The position numbers and the translations under genes were made by a program. From assembly GCA_018823745.1 (NCBI GenBank), contig JAHJHR010000017.1, forward strand, positions 434,001 through 498,000: a stretch of DNA of 64,000 nt, in the 5' to 3' direction. This document shows positions 26,601 to 32,975 of the stretch, in pieces. The notes below the pieces were generated by a model. It saw nothing but the letters and a program-made list of their open reading frames with translations, was not told where the DNA came from and made no database searches. Position 1 is the stretch's first letter. Each line of letters opens with the position of its first letter. Origin of the DNA: Alphaproteobacteria bacterium. GTDB taxonomy: Bacteria > Pseudomonadota > Alphaproteobacteria > Oceanibaculales > Oceanibaculaceae.

Positions 26601-26699
26601 ACGATTGGTCGGCTGACCATCATCATCAAGCTCCCAGTGGCGATCGGGATATCCATAGGGACCGTTTAAGATTGGACGCTCGAAGAACGATTCCCTCAC
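23658..26699 (-). CDS. res: Type III restriction endonuclease subunit (Res), DEAD/DEAH helicase-nuclease
   Basis: A 1013-residue superfamily-2 helicase fused to a nuclease. Walker A is LATGAGKTT near residue 174, the DEAH box NDEAHHCYRE near 313, and motif III DLSATPFFLRG near 368. Motifs V-VI are LTEGWDANTVTHILG and CEQVVGRALRRQ near 615-650. A C-terminal PD-(D/E)XK site is visible as LPDFILRIDDGH followed by NLIVEIKGYRGE near 940. The start is GTG at 26699, with GGGG about 7 bases upstream. The opening FFERPILNGPYGYPDRHWEL matches a long Res family, often annotated as BPTD_3080-type. It is the first gene of the four-gene operon. It needs Mod for specificity. Confidence 0.92.
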   Translation of the reverse strand: MRESFFERPILNGPYGYPDRHWELDDDGQPTNRLIESRRRSDLITPVPKPKKRRQNQTSLILGGADDLSTEEQEYNPTPIINEIRGYVDAWRNLPNPDQWLVTPETARLLQHWRHHKFEDVRPFFCQIEAVETAIWLIEVAPKLGARVAKFWAHIKGGNAQANPELVRLALKLATGAGKTTVMAMLIAWQTVNAVRHPNSKHFSRGFLIVAPGITIKDRLRVLLPNDPESYYRHREIVPPDMLADIDRAKIVITNYHAFKLRERISIAKGTRTAIEGWRGETMQTLETDGQMLQRVMPELMGMKNIIVLNDEAHHCYRERVKDAIGDTEADLKGEEKDEAKANNEAARMWISGLEAVKRKLGISLVYDLSATPFFLRGSGYAEGTLFPWTMSDFSLMDAIECGIVKLPRVPVADNVPGGDTPKFRNLWDHIGREMPKKGRGAGRVSDPLKLPAELLNALDALYGHYTKTFELWEDEEIGVPPVFIVVCNNTATSELIYKYISGFERQNDNGSMVLEQGRLALFRNYDEAGDRLARPNTILIDSAQLESGDALDKDFREMAGPEIEEFRRAIIERTGNRQEAENIDDATLLREVMNTVGKKGKLGEKVRCVVSVSMLTEGWDANTVTHILGVRAFGTQLLCEQVVGRALRRQSYDLNEATGLFNVEYADILGIPFDFAAKPVVAPPAKPRETVRVHAVKPDRDTLEITFPRVQGYRVELPEERLDARFGPDHVLHLTPDLVGPSVTQNQGIVGEGIDLTVAHLEGMRPATVVYHLTQHLLYNKYRDTGEEPKLHLFGQLKRITRQWLEGGYLRCSPGTYPAQMLYREIADMAAERIKAAITETLAGDRPVKAILDAYNPTGSTQYVNFTTSKDTRWQTDPRKCHVNWIVCDSDWESEFCRVAEAHPRVLAYVKNHGLGLEVPYLMGSTPRKYLPDFILRIDDGHPDPLNLIVEIKGYRGEDAKEKANAMRAYWVPGVNNLGKYGRWAFAEFTAVYEIEREFKKLIERCLESLAA

Positions 26700-26863
26700 C
26701 CCTTATCCCCACATTATTTTCGTTATTGCTTATTAACTTTTTGCACTCATCAAGGATTGTAGAGGCATGTCCGCCTGAATGTGTAGGGGGTATCTACGGC
26801 TTAACCGCAGCCAATACCCAGTAAAGACATCAATGCAGAAAAACAGGCCATCGGTCGCAACGA

Positions 26864-27979
26864 TCAATAGCCGGTATTCGACCCATCCTGTACCAAGCGG
26901 CGGACCAGCACAGCCAATTCCTGCAATGTATTTTCATCCACCGTCGGCGTCGCTTCCCCCTCTCCCAATCTCGCCAATATCTCCGCCTGCCGGTACGTCG
27001 AAACTGCACCATAGCTGGTGAAGGTCGTCAGCACCTGGTCATGGCCGAGATTCTGGCTCCATGCCTTGAAGCTTTCGGGCGTAGTGCACAGCCGCTCGCC
27101 TAGCAGCGCCAGCGTCTTGCGGAACAAGTGCGGATTAAAATAGGGCAGGCCGGCGCTCTCGAATGCCTGTTTGAAGATGCGCCGAATCGGTGCCGAGTCC
27201 CGCCAGTGCGTGCGGTCCAGCCCGACAGCGGCGAATTGCCGATTGCCGTCCAGCGCCACCCTGGTTGCCGGGAACAACGGGTCATCCGGCCCGAACAGCT
27301 TTTCGGTCTTCAGCCAGTTGATCCAGCCGATGACGATATCCTCGATATCCTGCCCCACCGGGAAGAAAAAGCAGGTGATGGTCTTGGCGCGCTTGGTGCG
27401 CACCTCCCGCGCATCCTGGTCCACCTTCTTGTAGGCGAGATCAACATGCTTCAGCGACAGCGAGGCAATGGCGCTGTCCCGCGCGCCGGTCAGGATGGTG
27501 AAGGCAATCAGCGCGCGGTTGCGTCGCTGGATTTCGGTTTCCGCCGGCATGGTTTGCAGCACATGGCGGATTTGTTCCATCAATGGGGCCGAGCGTTCCC
27601 GTGTCGCCTTGGCGATGCGCCCGTCATTGGCGGACGGGTTAAAATAGTCGGCATCGGAATAGCATAGCCGGGACCGGAAGCCAGGCTGTCCACACAGCCA
27701 CTGGAAGAAGCTGCGCAGGGCCATCAGCCGGGAATGGATCGTCGCCTTCGCCAGCGGCTTGCCGGTCGCGGGATTCACCTGCTCCGCCAGCACCCGTTTG
27801 AAACGCTGCGCCTGCTCGATACGGAAGCGGCGAAAATCCTTGTAGCCGGTGGATTCCTCGAAGGCGGCAATGGCGGCGGCGGTTTGATCGACCGTTGCTT
27901 CCGACAGCCGCTTCGCTTCCCGCAGATACACGAAATAGCGGCGCTTCACCCGCTCGTTTTCAGGATGGTGCTTACGCAT
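26864..27979 (-). CDS. Site-specific tyrosine recombinase (integrase family)
   Basis: A 371-residue tyrosine recombinase with an N-terminal SAM-like core-binding domain (about 10-130) and a catalytic domain. The catalytic set is Arg in LTGARDSAI (near 187), His/Arg in HLFRKT (near 300), His in NLGHDQVL (near 325) and the nucleophile Tyr in FTSYGAVST (near 335). The start is ATG 27979 (MRKHHPENERVKRR), with GGAGGCGG upstream. The longer frame to 28015 is not favoured. The start overlaps the stop of the small upstream gene by 8 bases (ATGCGTAA). It is a second recombinase in addition to the P4-type integrase at 29930, with a different domain layout. Its role may be inversion, excision or integration of a nested module. 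Confidence 0.9.
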   Translation of the reverse strand: MRKHHPENERVKRRYFVYLREAKRLSEATVDQTAAAIAAFEESTGYKDFRRFRIEQAQRFKRVLAEQVNPATGKPLAKATIHSRLMALRSFFQWLCGQPGFRSRLCYSDADYFNPSANDGRIAKATRERSAPLMEQIRHVLQTMPAETEIQRRNRALIAFTILTGARDSAIASLSLKHVDLAYKKVDQDAREVRTKRAKTITCFFFPVGQDIEDIVIGWINWLKTEKLFGPDDPLFPATRVALDGNRQFAAVGLDRTHWRDSAPIRRIFKQAFESAGLPYFNPHLFRKTLALLGERLCTTPESFKAWSQNLGHDQVLTTFTSYGAVSTYRQAEILARLGEGEATPTVDENTLQELAVLVRRLVQDGSNTGY

Positions 27980-27995
27980 GGGTTTCCGCCTCCGT
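27953..27995. repeat. 43-base direct repeat over a start codon (copy 1)
   Basis: Matches 28323-28365 with about three mismatches at an offset of 370 bases. It covers the ribosome binding site, the start and the first codons (MRKHHPENE) of the recombinase gene, together with the stop codon of the preceding gene. The duplicated unit therefore contains a complete ATGCGTAA stop/start overlap. Confidence 0.85.
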
Positions 27996-28349
27996 CCAGA
28001 CATGCTGTTCCGCAACTAAGCCCGCGTCAGACAGAGCGCTCATCGGGAAGCTTGCGGGTTCACTGGAATTGACGCTGCGCAGCAGGTAGGCCATTTTGGT
28101 GATTAAGCTGGATGGTGCGCCGGTTGGCTCTGCCGTCCCCTCGCGAGATCGCCTGACGGTTACCTGCCCGTTGCGAGCCGTATACACATCCAGCCCGGCG
28201 ATCTCGTCATAATCCTCAGCACAGTGCCTTTGGTCGCCGTCCTGAAAAGCGCGGCCGGTCAGCTTCACGCGGTTCACGCTCAGTTTGTGGTGGTTTTTTG
28301 GATTTGCAGGCCAGCGTGACGTCTCGTTTTCTGGATGGTGCTTACGCAT
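27972..28349 (-). CDS. Small hypothetical protein coupled to the recombinase
   Basis: A 125-residue protein of no recognised family. It starts at ATG 28349 with GGAGGCGG upstream. Its first nine residues, MRKHHPENE, are identical to those of the downstream recombinase because the start region is duplicated (see the repeat at 27953). After that it reads TSRWPANPKNHHKLSVN and diverges completely. Overlaps of 8 bases occur at both ends: ATGCGTAA with the upstream HTH gene and the same sequence with the recombinase. This argues that it is translated. The protein is hydrophilic, with no membrane segment. Length and composition leave open a recombination directionality factor, but nothing in the sequence proves that. 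Confidence 0.55.
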   Translation of the reverse strand: MRKHHPENETSRWPANPKNHHKLSVNRVKLTGRAFQDGDQRHCAEDYDEIAGLDVYTARNGQVTVRRSREGTAEPTGAPSSLITKMAYLLRSVNSSEPASFPMSALSDAGLVAEQHVWTEAETHA

Positions 28350-28365
28350 GGTTTTCCGCCTCCTT
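28323..28365. repeat. 43-base direct repeat over a start codon (copy 2)
   Basis: Second copy of the repeat at 27953-27995. It contains the ribosome binding site and start of the 125-residue hypothetical protein and the stop codon of the HTH/zinc-ribbon gene. Confidence 0.85.
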
Positions 28366-28833
28366 CTCCAAGTGAACATTCACGCAAGGATTCGGGCTAT
28401 CTCTTAGGTGTGGCGGTGCCTGCCTTGGCGATATGTCGAGAATCGAGTGAAAGGACGCTAATTGGGCGTTGGAGACGCGCCGGTGCATCAGCGTGCCGCA
28501 GTTCTCACACAGCGCGCTGAGATTGCCGCCGGCCAGGGTCAGCGGTGTGAAGTCCGCCATCGCACCTGCCGCCTTGCGAGGGGCGCGGCATTTGAAGCAG
28601 TAGCATTCGGCGGGACCGCAAGTAGACCGGGGCTTGGCGCGCCCCTTCAAATAATCGGCAAGGTCGTCGCCCAGGATCAGCAGCGGCTTGCGGTCGGTCA
28701 GTGCCGGCAGGCCGGTCTTCAGCCAACGTCGGACCGTCCCCTTGCAGACCTTCAGCAGCCGCGCGGCATCATCGACAGTGTAGTTGCGATGAATCTTCAC
28801 CAGCCGCCAGCTTGCCCGCCCCCGGCCCGCCAT
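28342..28833 (-). CDS. Helix-turn-helix protein with cysteine cluster (zinc-ribbon-like)
   Basis: A 163-residue predicted DNA-binding protein. An excisionase/MerR-like helix-turn-helix (about residues 17-62; NYTVDDAARLLKVCKGTVRRWLKTG split over the two helices) is followed by LILGDDLADYLKGR. A cysteine-rich segment comes next: CGPAECYCFKCRAPRK (about 72-87) and a CENC pair near 108. This suggests a zinc-binding fold. Its ATG shares one base with the stop of alpA (TGATG) and its stop overlaps the next gene, so it is part of an alpA-led operon ending in the tyrosine recombinase. It probably helps control or direct that recombinase. Confidence 0.75.
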   Translation of the reverse strand: MAGRGRASWRLVKIHRNYTVDDAARLLKVCKGTVRRWLKTGLPALTDRKPLLILGDDLADYLKGRAKPRSTCGPAECYCFKCRAPRKAAGAMADFTPLTLAGGNLSALCENCGTLMHRRVSNAQLASFHSILDISPRQAPPHLRDSPNPCVNVHLEKEAENHA

Positions 28834-29051
28834 CAGCGCGCCATCTCCTCGATCAGGTGGCGGATATCCTCGACGCGCCAGGCGGTGATGCGCGGTCCCA
28901 GTTTCACCGGCCTGGGATAGCGCCCGGACTTAACGCCCGCCCACCACGTGGACTTGCTGACCGGGATCAGCGACGGCACCGGCGGCAGCGCCCGCGTATT
29001 GCCAATAATCTGGTAAAGCCGCAGATAGCCGGTTTCGGGAAGTGCGTACAT
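28833..29051 (-). CDS. alpA: AlpA-family transcriptional regulator/excisionase
   Basis: A 72-residue single-domain MerR-like helix-turn-helix protein. The AlpA pattern is clear: YLRLYQIIG near residue 9, SLIPVSKSTWWAGVKSGRYP near 27, PVKLGPRITAWRVEDI near 47, and a terminal HLIEEMAR. Proteins of this family activate integrase genes or act as recombination directionality factors in P4-like and CP4-57-like islands. It heads the operon alpA-HTH-hypothetical-recombinase on the minus strand. About 180 bases lie upstream, before the 29235 gene. I see no clear promoter there. Confidence 0.88.
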   Translation of the reverse strand: MYALPETGYLRLYQIIGNTRALPPVPSLIPVSKSTWWAGVKSGRYPRPVKLGPRITAWRVEDIRHLIEEMAR

Positions 29052-29234
29052 CGTGCGTCCTCGTGCTTGTTGGAACGCAACGATATTTCGGCGGACAATG
29101 CCCCCGCGAATAGCTGGCCAGGATGCAGAAAACCGTGCCCCGCGATTTGGCCGAATCGATTGCCAACCTACCGCAGGTTCTTGAACTGCTCTCAGGTGTT
29201 TTGTTCTAAATCAAATTCTTAACAGGTAGGCAGG

Positions 29235-29837
29235 TTAGCGGCTTGGGGTTTTCGGCGCTCCGCCGGAAGGCTGCCAATTCGCCACTTTGGCAGCTTCTGT
29301 AATGCCATTGCGATTCGGATGGCCATCTTGAAGAATCAAATCAAAATCCGCCGCGTGTGCTTTCAACCATGCCTCAAGAGCTTTTTTCGGCGACTTGCCG
29401 GCATACAAAGAGGCATCTTCCATCGCCTCCCAGGCATTAACAGCGGCAGCCAACTTAGGCGCATAGCGCTCGTGATTCGGGTCAAGATAGGCTTGTCTTG
29501 ATGAAAGCATATTCGCCAAAGGATTATTATTTCTATCTTTTTTCTTTAACCACTCTAAAAGCGATTTTATAAAAACCGTTGAACCCTTCACATCAACTGG
29601 AAATGGATTCTGACGGTACGCAGATTCCTGAAGGTGAATTACATTTCCTTTAATCTCACCCTTTGAAAGAGCATTCGCTATCGCTCTTCTTACAATATCA
29701 TACCCCGCAGGCCTTTCTTCACTATTCCAATGCTCTACGCTTGAGTATTTTTGAATTGAATCAACGCCTAAAACAAACAAAGACGCTTCAACTACGCTAA
29801 CTTCATCACAAAGATACAGATATTCGATTGAGTTCAT
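29235..29837 (-). CDS. Conserved island hypothetical protein beside the integrase
   Basis: A 200-residue protein of unknown function. The N-terminal half (LYLCDEVSVVEASLFVLGVD) is AT-rich in coding. The C-terminal region resembles, from memory, a widespread family next to P4-type integrases: YAPKLAAAVNAWEAM, GKSPKKALEAWLKAHA and a terminal AAKVANWQPSGGAPKTP. There is no signal peptide or membrane helix. It is the first gene after the integrase, 92 bases from its stop and on the same strand. The conserved end suggests a DNA-binding or element-maintenance role, which is a guess. Confidence 0.7.
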   Translation of the reverse strand: MNSIEYLYLCDEVSVVEASLFVLGVDSIQKYSSVEHWNSEERPAGYDIVRRAIANALSKGEIKGNVIHLQESAYRQNPFPVDVKGSTVFIKSLLEWLKKKDRNNNPLANMLSSRQAYLDPNHERYAPKLAAAVNAWEAMEDASLYAGKSPKKALEAWLKAHAADFDLILQDGHPNRNGITEAAKVANWQPSGGAPKTPSR

Positions 29838-29929
29838 TTCTTATAACTCCACCGGCCTGCCAAGCGCTCAAACAGCCTAGACATCATGTCCGATGAGAAA
29901 CGATAGCTTCCGGGAAAATCCGGACAACC

Positions 29930-31153
29930 TTATATTGCGCGCTTGCCTCGCAACGGGATGACAGTGCCAACCACCTTCAACTCGTCCAGATAATCCGCCC
30001 ACCATTGCATCATGCGGACACGATCCGCCCAATGGTCGCCACGCGCATAGGCGCGCCGGACATCATTGCTTTCGACATGGGCAAGCTGCCGCTCGATGAC
30101 ATCAGACGCCCACAGGCCGGATTCATTCAGCAGGGTTGATGCGGTGGCGCGGAAGCCGTGCGCGGTTACCTCGTCCTTGGAATAGCCGAGGCGTCGCATT
30201 GCGGCGTTCAACGTATTTTCGGATATCGGCCGCCGCGTCGAGCGTATGGACGGGAACAACAATGCGCCGCTGCCGGTGATGGGCTGCAATGCATGCAGGA
30301 TCGCCAGCGCCTGGTCAGGCAAAGACACGCGGTGCTCCCGTCGCATCTTGGTGCGCTCCGCCGGGATGGTCCAGATTGCCTTGTCGAAATCGAATTCCTT
30401 CCATTCCGCCGCTCGCAACTCACCGGGGCGGGGGAACAGGATGCTTTGAAGCTGCAAGGCCGCCCGTGTCGTCGGCTGACCATCGAAACCGTCTATGGCA
30501 CGCAGAAGGCCGCCCAGCGCCTTAGGATCGGTCACAGCGGCCCGATGCTGCACCTTAGGCGTGACCAGCGCGCCACGCAGCGCCACAGTCGGGTCATTTT
30601 CCGCCCGCGCGGTCGATATGCCATAGCGGAAGACGCTGCCGATGGTACTGCGCAGCCGTCGCGCTGTTTCATGACGGCCACGGTTTTCGACACGCCGCAG
30701 CACTTCCAGCACTTCCGCTGAAGATATCGCCGCTATCGGCCGGCGGCCTATAACCGGATTGGCGAAGGCAAGCAGCCATTCGGTCTTGGCCAGCGTGCGT
30801 ACCGCCCGCCCCTCTCGACGTAATTTCTGAAGCCATTCATCGGCTATCGTCTGGAAGGTGTTTTCAGAAGCCAGCTTCTGTTTGTGCTTCTCGACGCGTC
30901 GCGCATCGGCGGGATCGGTGCCCTCGGCCAGCAGCTTCTTTGTCGCGCCGCGTGCCTCCCGCGCCTTTTCCAGCGATATGGCGGGATAGGCGCCCACAGC
31001 CAATGTCTTCTGTTTGCCGGCGAAACGGTAGGCCAGCCGCCACAGCTTGGAGCCTTGCGGCGTGACCATCAGGAACAAACCGCCGCCATCGGCCAGTTTC
31101 TGCGGCTTTTCCTGCGGCTTGGCGTTTCGGATATGGGCATCGGTCAGGGGCAT
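29930..31153 (-). CDS. int: P4-type tyrosine integrase with arm-binding domain
   Basis: A 407-residue integrase starting at ATG 31153 (MPLTDAHIRNAKPQEKPQKL). The longer frame to 31231 runs through the repeat region and is rejected. Domains are an N-terminal DUF4102 arm-type DNA-binding domain (about 1-90; LADGGGLFLMVTPQGSKLWR), a core-binding domain (about 100-190) and a catalytic domain. Its catalytic residues are Arg in PRPGELRAAEW (near 245), His/Arg in TAHGFRATASTLLNE (near 335) and His/Tyr in QLAHVESNDVRRAYARGDH (near 360). It lies 175 bases from the tRNA-Phe 3' end with five inverted/direct TTGGTATC boxes in between. This is the classical layout for tRNA-targeting islands, so it almost certainly mobilises the element. 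Confidence 0.93.
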   Translation of the reverse strand: MPLTDAHIRNAKPQEKPQKLADGGGLFLMVTPQGSKLWRLAYRFAGKQKTLAVGAYPAISLEKAREARGATKKLLAEGTDPADARRVEKHKQKLASENTFQTIADEWLQKLRREGRAVRTLAKTEWLLAFANPVIGRRPIAAISSAEVLEVLRRVENRGRHETARRLRSTIGSVFRYGISTARAENDPTVALRGALVTPKVQHRAAVTDPKALGGLLRAIDGFDGQPTTRAALQLQSILFPRPGELRAAEWKEFDFDKAIWTIPAERTKMRREHRVSLPDQALAILHALQPITGSGALLFPSIRSTRRPISENTLNAAMRRLGYSKDEVTAHGFRATASTLLNESGLWASDVIERQLAHVESNDVRRAYARGDHWADRVRMMQWWADYLDELKVVGTVIPLRGKRAI

Positions 31154-31156
31154 TTG

Positions 31157-31223
31157 TTGGTATCCGGATTTGTTGGTATCGGCGGATACCAACAAAAATA
31201 CCAACAAATCGCCCGGATACCAA
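31157..31223. repeat. Cluster of five TTGGTATC-type boxes between int and tRNA
   Basis: Boxes are TTGGTATCCG (31157-31166), TTGGTATCGG (31173-31182), and in the opposite orientation CGGATACCAA (31183-31192), ATACCAA (31198-31204) and CGGATACCAA (31214-31223). They immediately precede the integrase start. They could be integrase arm sites that also autoregulate int. One further copy lies at 19003 and a related pair at 19194-19213. Confidence 0.75.
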
Positions 31224-31344
31224 CACGCCATATTAGACGTTGCTGGACATGGAAACGCCCAAACCCTAGGGAAAGAGCCGGTTTCCCTGACCTTCTTGGG
31301 CTGTGCTGGACGATACCGAGAGGGGGAATGGTGCCCAGGGGCGG
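31215..31344. repeat. Right att-like copy of the 129-base direct repeat
   Basis: Counterpart of 19003-19131. It includes the last TTGGTATC-type box, a 7-base-pair hairpin (31268-31288) and the 3' end of the intact tRNA-Phe gene. Strand exchange most likely falls in the tRNA part. Confidence 0.85.
31268..31288 (-). terminator. Hairpin downstream of tRNA-Phe
   Basis: AGGGAAA and TTTCCCT form a perfect 7-base-pair stem with a 7-base loop about 40 bases past the tRNA 3' end. No T-tract follows on the minus strand, so it may be a processing or weak termination hairpin. The equivalent in the left repeat copy is mutated. Confidence 0.4.
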
Positions 31345-31404
31345 ATTCGAACCACCGACACTGCGATTTTCAGTCGCATGCTCTACCAACTGAGCTACCT
31401 GGGC
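31329..31404 (-). tRNA. tRNA-Phe (GAA)
   Basis: A 76-base cloverleaf with GCCCAGG/CCTGGGC acceptor arms and an encoded CCA. The D arm is GCTCAGTTGGTAGAGC. The anticodon stem is TGCGA/TCGCA with loop CTGAAAA, so the anticodon is GAA. The T arm is GGTGGTTCGAATCCGCC. It lies downstream of yacG on the same strand and serves as attachment site for the element on its left. The gene is intact because the element restored the 3' end. Confidence 0.97.
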
Positions 31405-31424
31405 TTAGGCGCTGAGCGGTCTGG

Positions 31425-31454
31425 CTTATAGGAAATTCCCGGGGGCCTGTCCAA
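31425..31454 (-). promoter_or_regulatory. Sigma-70-type promoter of tRNA-Phe
   Basis: On the minus strand TTGGAC (31449-31454) and TATAAG (31425-31430) are 18 bases apart and end 20 bases before the mature tRNA 5' end. Read-through from yacG is also possible. Confidence 0.6.
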
Positions 31455-31489
31455 CACTTTCGGGCGTGACGTGTCCTTTAAATGTCATA

Positions 31490-31705
31490 TCAGGAATCGC
31501 TGTCCCGCGCCGTCAGGGCGGCGGCGAGTTCGGCTTCCTCCGGCACGTCGTCGGTGGGAATGCGGTAGGTGTCGCCGAGCCAGCGGCCCAGATCGACCTG
31601 GTGGCAGCGCGGCGAGCAGAAGGGCCGGTTCTTTTCGACGGCCGGCTTGCCGCAGATCGGGCAGGCCGGCTTGCGCCGGCGCGGCAGATGATGGACTTCC
31701 CCCAT
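31490..31705 (-). CDS. yacG: DNA gyrase inhibitor YacG
   Basis: A 71-residue zinc-binding protein. The four cysteines are CPICGKPA (near residue 15) and PFCSPRCHQVDLGRWL (near 29), the YacG signature. Family members bind GyrB and inhibit gyrase. The start is ATG 31705 (MGEVHHLPRR), with GGGGGAACC upstream; an ATG 24 codons earlier is not supported by homology. It is the last protein gene of the leftward infA-maf-rng-yacG run, 88 bases after rng. Length is normal. Confidence 0.9.
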   Translation of the reverse strand: MGEVHHLPRRRKPACPICGKPAVEKNRPFCSPRCHQVDLGRWLGDTYRIPTDDVPEEAELAAALTARDSDS

Positions 31706-31793
31706 GGTTCCCCCGGAAGATTTGATTGGATAGATACGTCCTGCCCTGCACATAAGCCGCCCGGCGGCAGGCGTCAATCCATCGGTATTTCAG

Positions 31794-32975
31794 TCAGGCC
31801 AGCTGTTCGGCCAGCGTCTCGCGGTCGCGCGGGCGGATGATCTCGACCAGCCCGCCCCGCGTATAGCCCAGCACCTGCACCGCCACGCGGTCGCCCGCCA
31901 CGGCCTGTTGCAGGGCGGCCAGCAGTCGGTCGCGGTCGGCGCGGGCCTCGAGCCGCGGGAAATCCACCAGGATCAGGCCGGTGACGCCACGCAGCCGGAT
32001 CTGCCGGGCGACCGCCGCCACCGCCGCGAAGGCAGCCTCGCGCGGGGCACGGCCGCCGCTGTTCACATCGATGGCGACCAGCGCCTCGGTCGGGTCGATG
32101 ACCAGCTCCCCGCCGCCGGGCAGCGTCACGCTGCGCGCCAGGGCGGCGGCAATCTCCTCCTCCACCCCTTCGGCGGTGAACAGCGATGGCGTGCCGCGAT
32201 GCTGCTCCAGCCCGTCCAGCAAATCGGGACGCTGCGCCGTGCAGAAGCGCCGGGCGCGGGTGAAGCCGGCCAGATCGGCAGCGGCGATGCGGCAGCCCTC
32301 CGGTGCGGCGGCCAGAACCTGCTCCAGCAGCCCCAGGGGGCGCTCCAGCACCAGCGGCGGGGTTGCCTGCCCCGCTCTGGCCTGAAGGGCCTCCCAGCGG
32401 CCCAGCAGCGCGTCCAGATCGGCCTGTAGCGTCGTAGCCTCGATCCCAGTGGCAGAGGTGCGCACCACCACCCCGGCCTGCGCCGGCAGAGCGTGGTCGA
32501 GCAGGGACTGGCGCAGCCGGGCGCGTTCCGCCTTGTCGGGTATCCTGCGCGACACGGCGATGCCGGGGCGGCGCGGGGTGAGCACCAGATGCGTGCCCTG
32601 CAGGGCGATATCGGCGGTCAAAGACGCGCCCTTGCCGGCATGCGGGTCTTTCGACTGCTGCACCAGTACGGCCGCGCCCTCGGTCAGGCTGCGCTCTATC
32701 GGGGTATCGGCGGGGGTGTCGGGATGCAGCCAATGCGCCGCCTCGCCCGACAGGAAGCCCGGCTGGTCCAGGCCGATATCGACGAAGGCGGCATTCAGCG
32801 GGCGGGAGATTTCACGGACCCGGCCCAGGATGATCCAGCCGAGGCGGCTTTCACGGCCGGCGCGTTCGGCCATCAGCTCGACCAGTTCGCCATCCCGCAT
32901 CAGGGCGATCCGGGTGCGGTCGGCACCCAGTTCGATCAGGATACTGTCGATGCCGGTCAGCCGGAGGCCGGGCAT
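31794..32975 (-). CDS. rng: Ribonuclease E/G family protein lacking the zinc-link region
   Basis: A 393-residue RNase E/G catalytic-type protein. An S1-like segment is split (GWIILGRVREISRPLNAAFVDIG, then FLSGEAAHWL). The DNase I-like acid sites are EALVAIDVNSGG near residue 295 and LILVDFPRLE near 337. The protein ends at IIRPRDRETLAEQLA. In full RNase G this is where the CPxCxG zinc-link that holds the dimer-dimer interface would begin, and it is absent. The start at 32975 overlaps maf by 19 bases. Short forms of this kind are usual in the alphaproteobacterial maf-rng-yacG arrangement, as I recall. Substrate preference is unknown. Confidence 0.87.
   Translation of the reverse strand: MPGLRLTGIDSILIELGADRTRIALMRDGELVELMAERAGRESRLGWIILGRVREISRPLNAAFVDIGLDQPGFLSGEAAHWLHPDTPADTPIERSLTEGAAVLVQQSKDPHAGKGASLTADIALQGTHLVLTPRRPGIAVSRRIPDKAERARLRQSLLDHALPAQAGVVVRTSATGIEATTLQADLDALLGRWEALQARAGQATPPLVLERPLGLLEQVLAAAPEGCRIAAADLAGFTRARRFCTAQRPDLLDGLEQHRGTPSLFTAEGVEEEIAAALARSVTLPGGGELVIDPTEALVAIDVNSGGRAPREAAFAAVAAVARQIRLRGVTGLILVDFPRLEARADRDRLLAALQQAVAGDRVAVQVLGYTRGGLVEIIRPRDRETLAEQLA

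Larger units (their letters stand above)
19116..31344. mobile_element. Integrative element in tRNA-Phe, about 12.2 kb
   Basis: Bounded by copies of the tRNA-Phe 3' end (19117-19131, and within the intact tRNA at 31329-31404). The P4-type integrase gene lies next to the intact tRNA and reads away from it. Near-identical arm-site pairs occur at 19194-19213 and 31188-31207, one at each end. The content is integrase, a conserved island hypothetical, AlpA, an HTH/zinc-ribbon protein, a second tyrosine recombinase, and the Res-DUF2971-Mod-GIY-YIG operon. All genes run on the minus strand. Several of them (GIY-YIG, DUF2971, the 29235 gene, the middle of Mod) are much lower in GC than the host. No conjugation, replication or structural phage genes are seen, so mobility would rely on other elements. 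Confidence 0.85.

Noticed and set aside
26700-26863. A promoter or small gene upstream of res
   Set aside because: The stretch is AT-rich, but no -35/-10 pair with acceptable spacing and no credible coding frame was found.
29123-29209. A 28-codon plus-strand frame (MQKTVPRDLAESIANLPQ...) in the gap between alpA and the 29235 gene
   Set aside because: It looks protein-like and has AGG before its ATG, but it is too short and has no match I recognise; it may be a remnant.
19003-31344. CRISPR array or prophage in the island
   Set aside because: The short repeats are integrase-site-like and too few and irregular for CRISPR; no phage structural, lysis or packaging genes are present.
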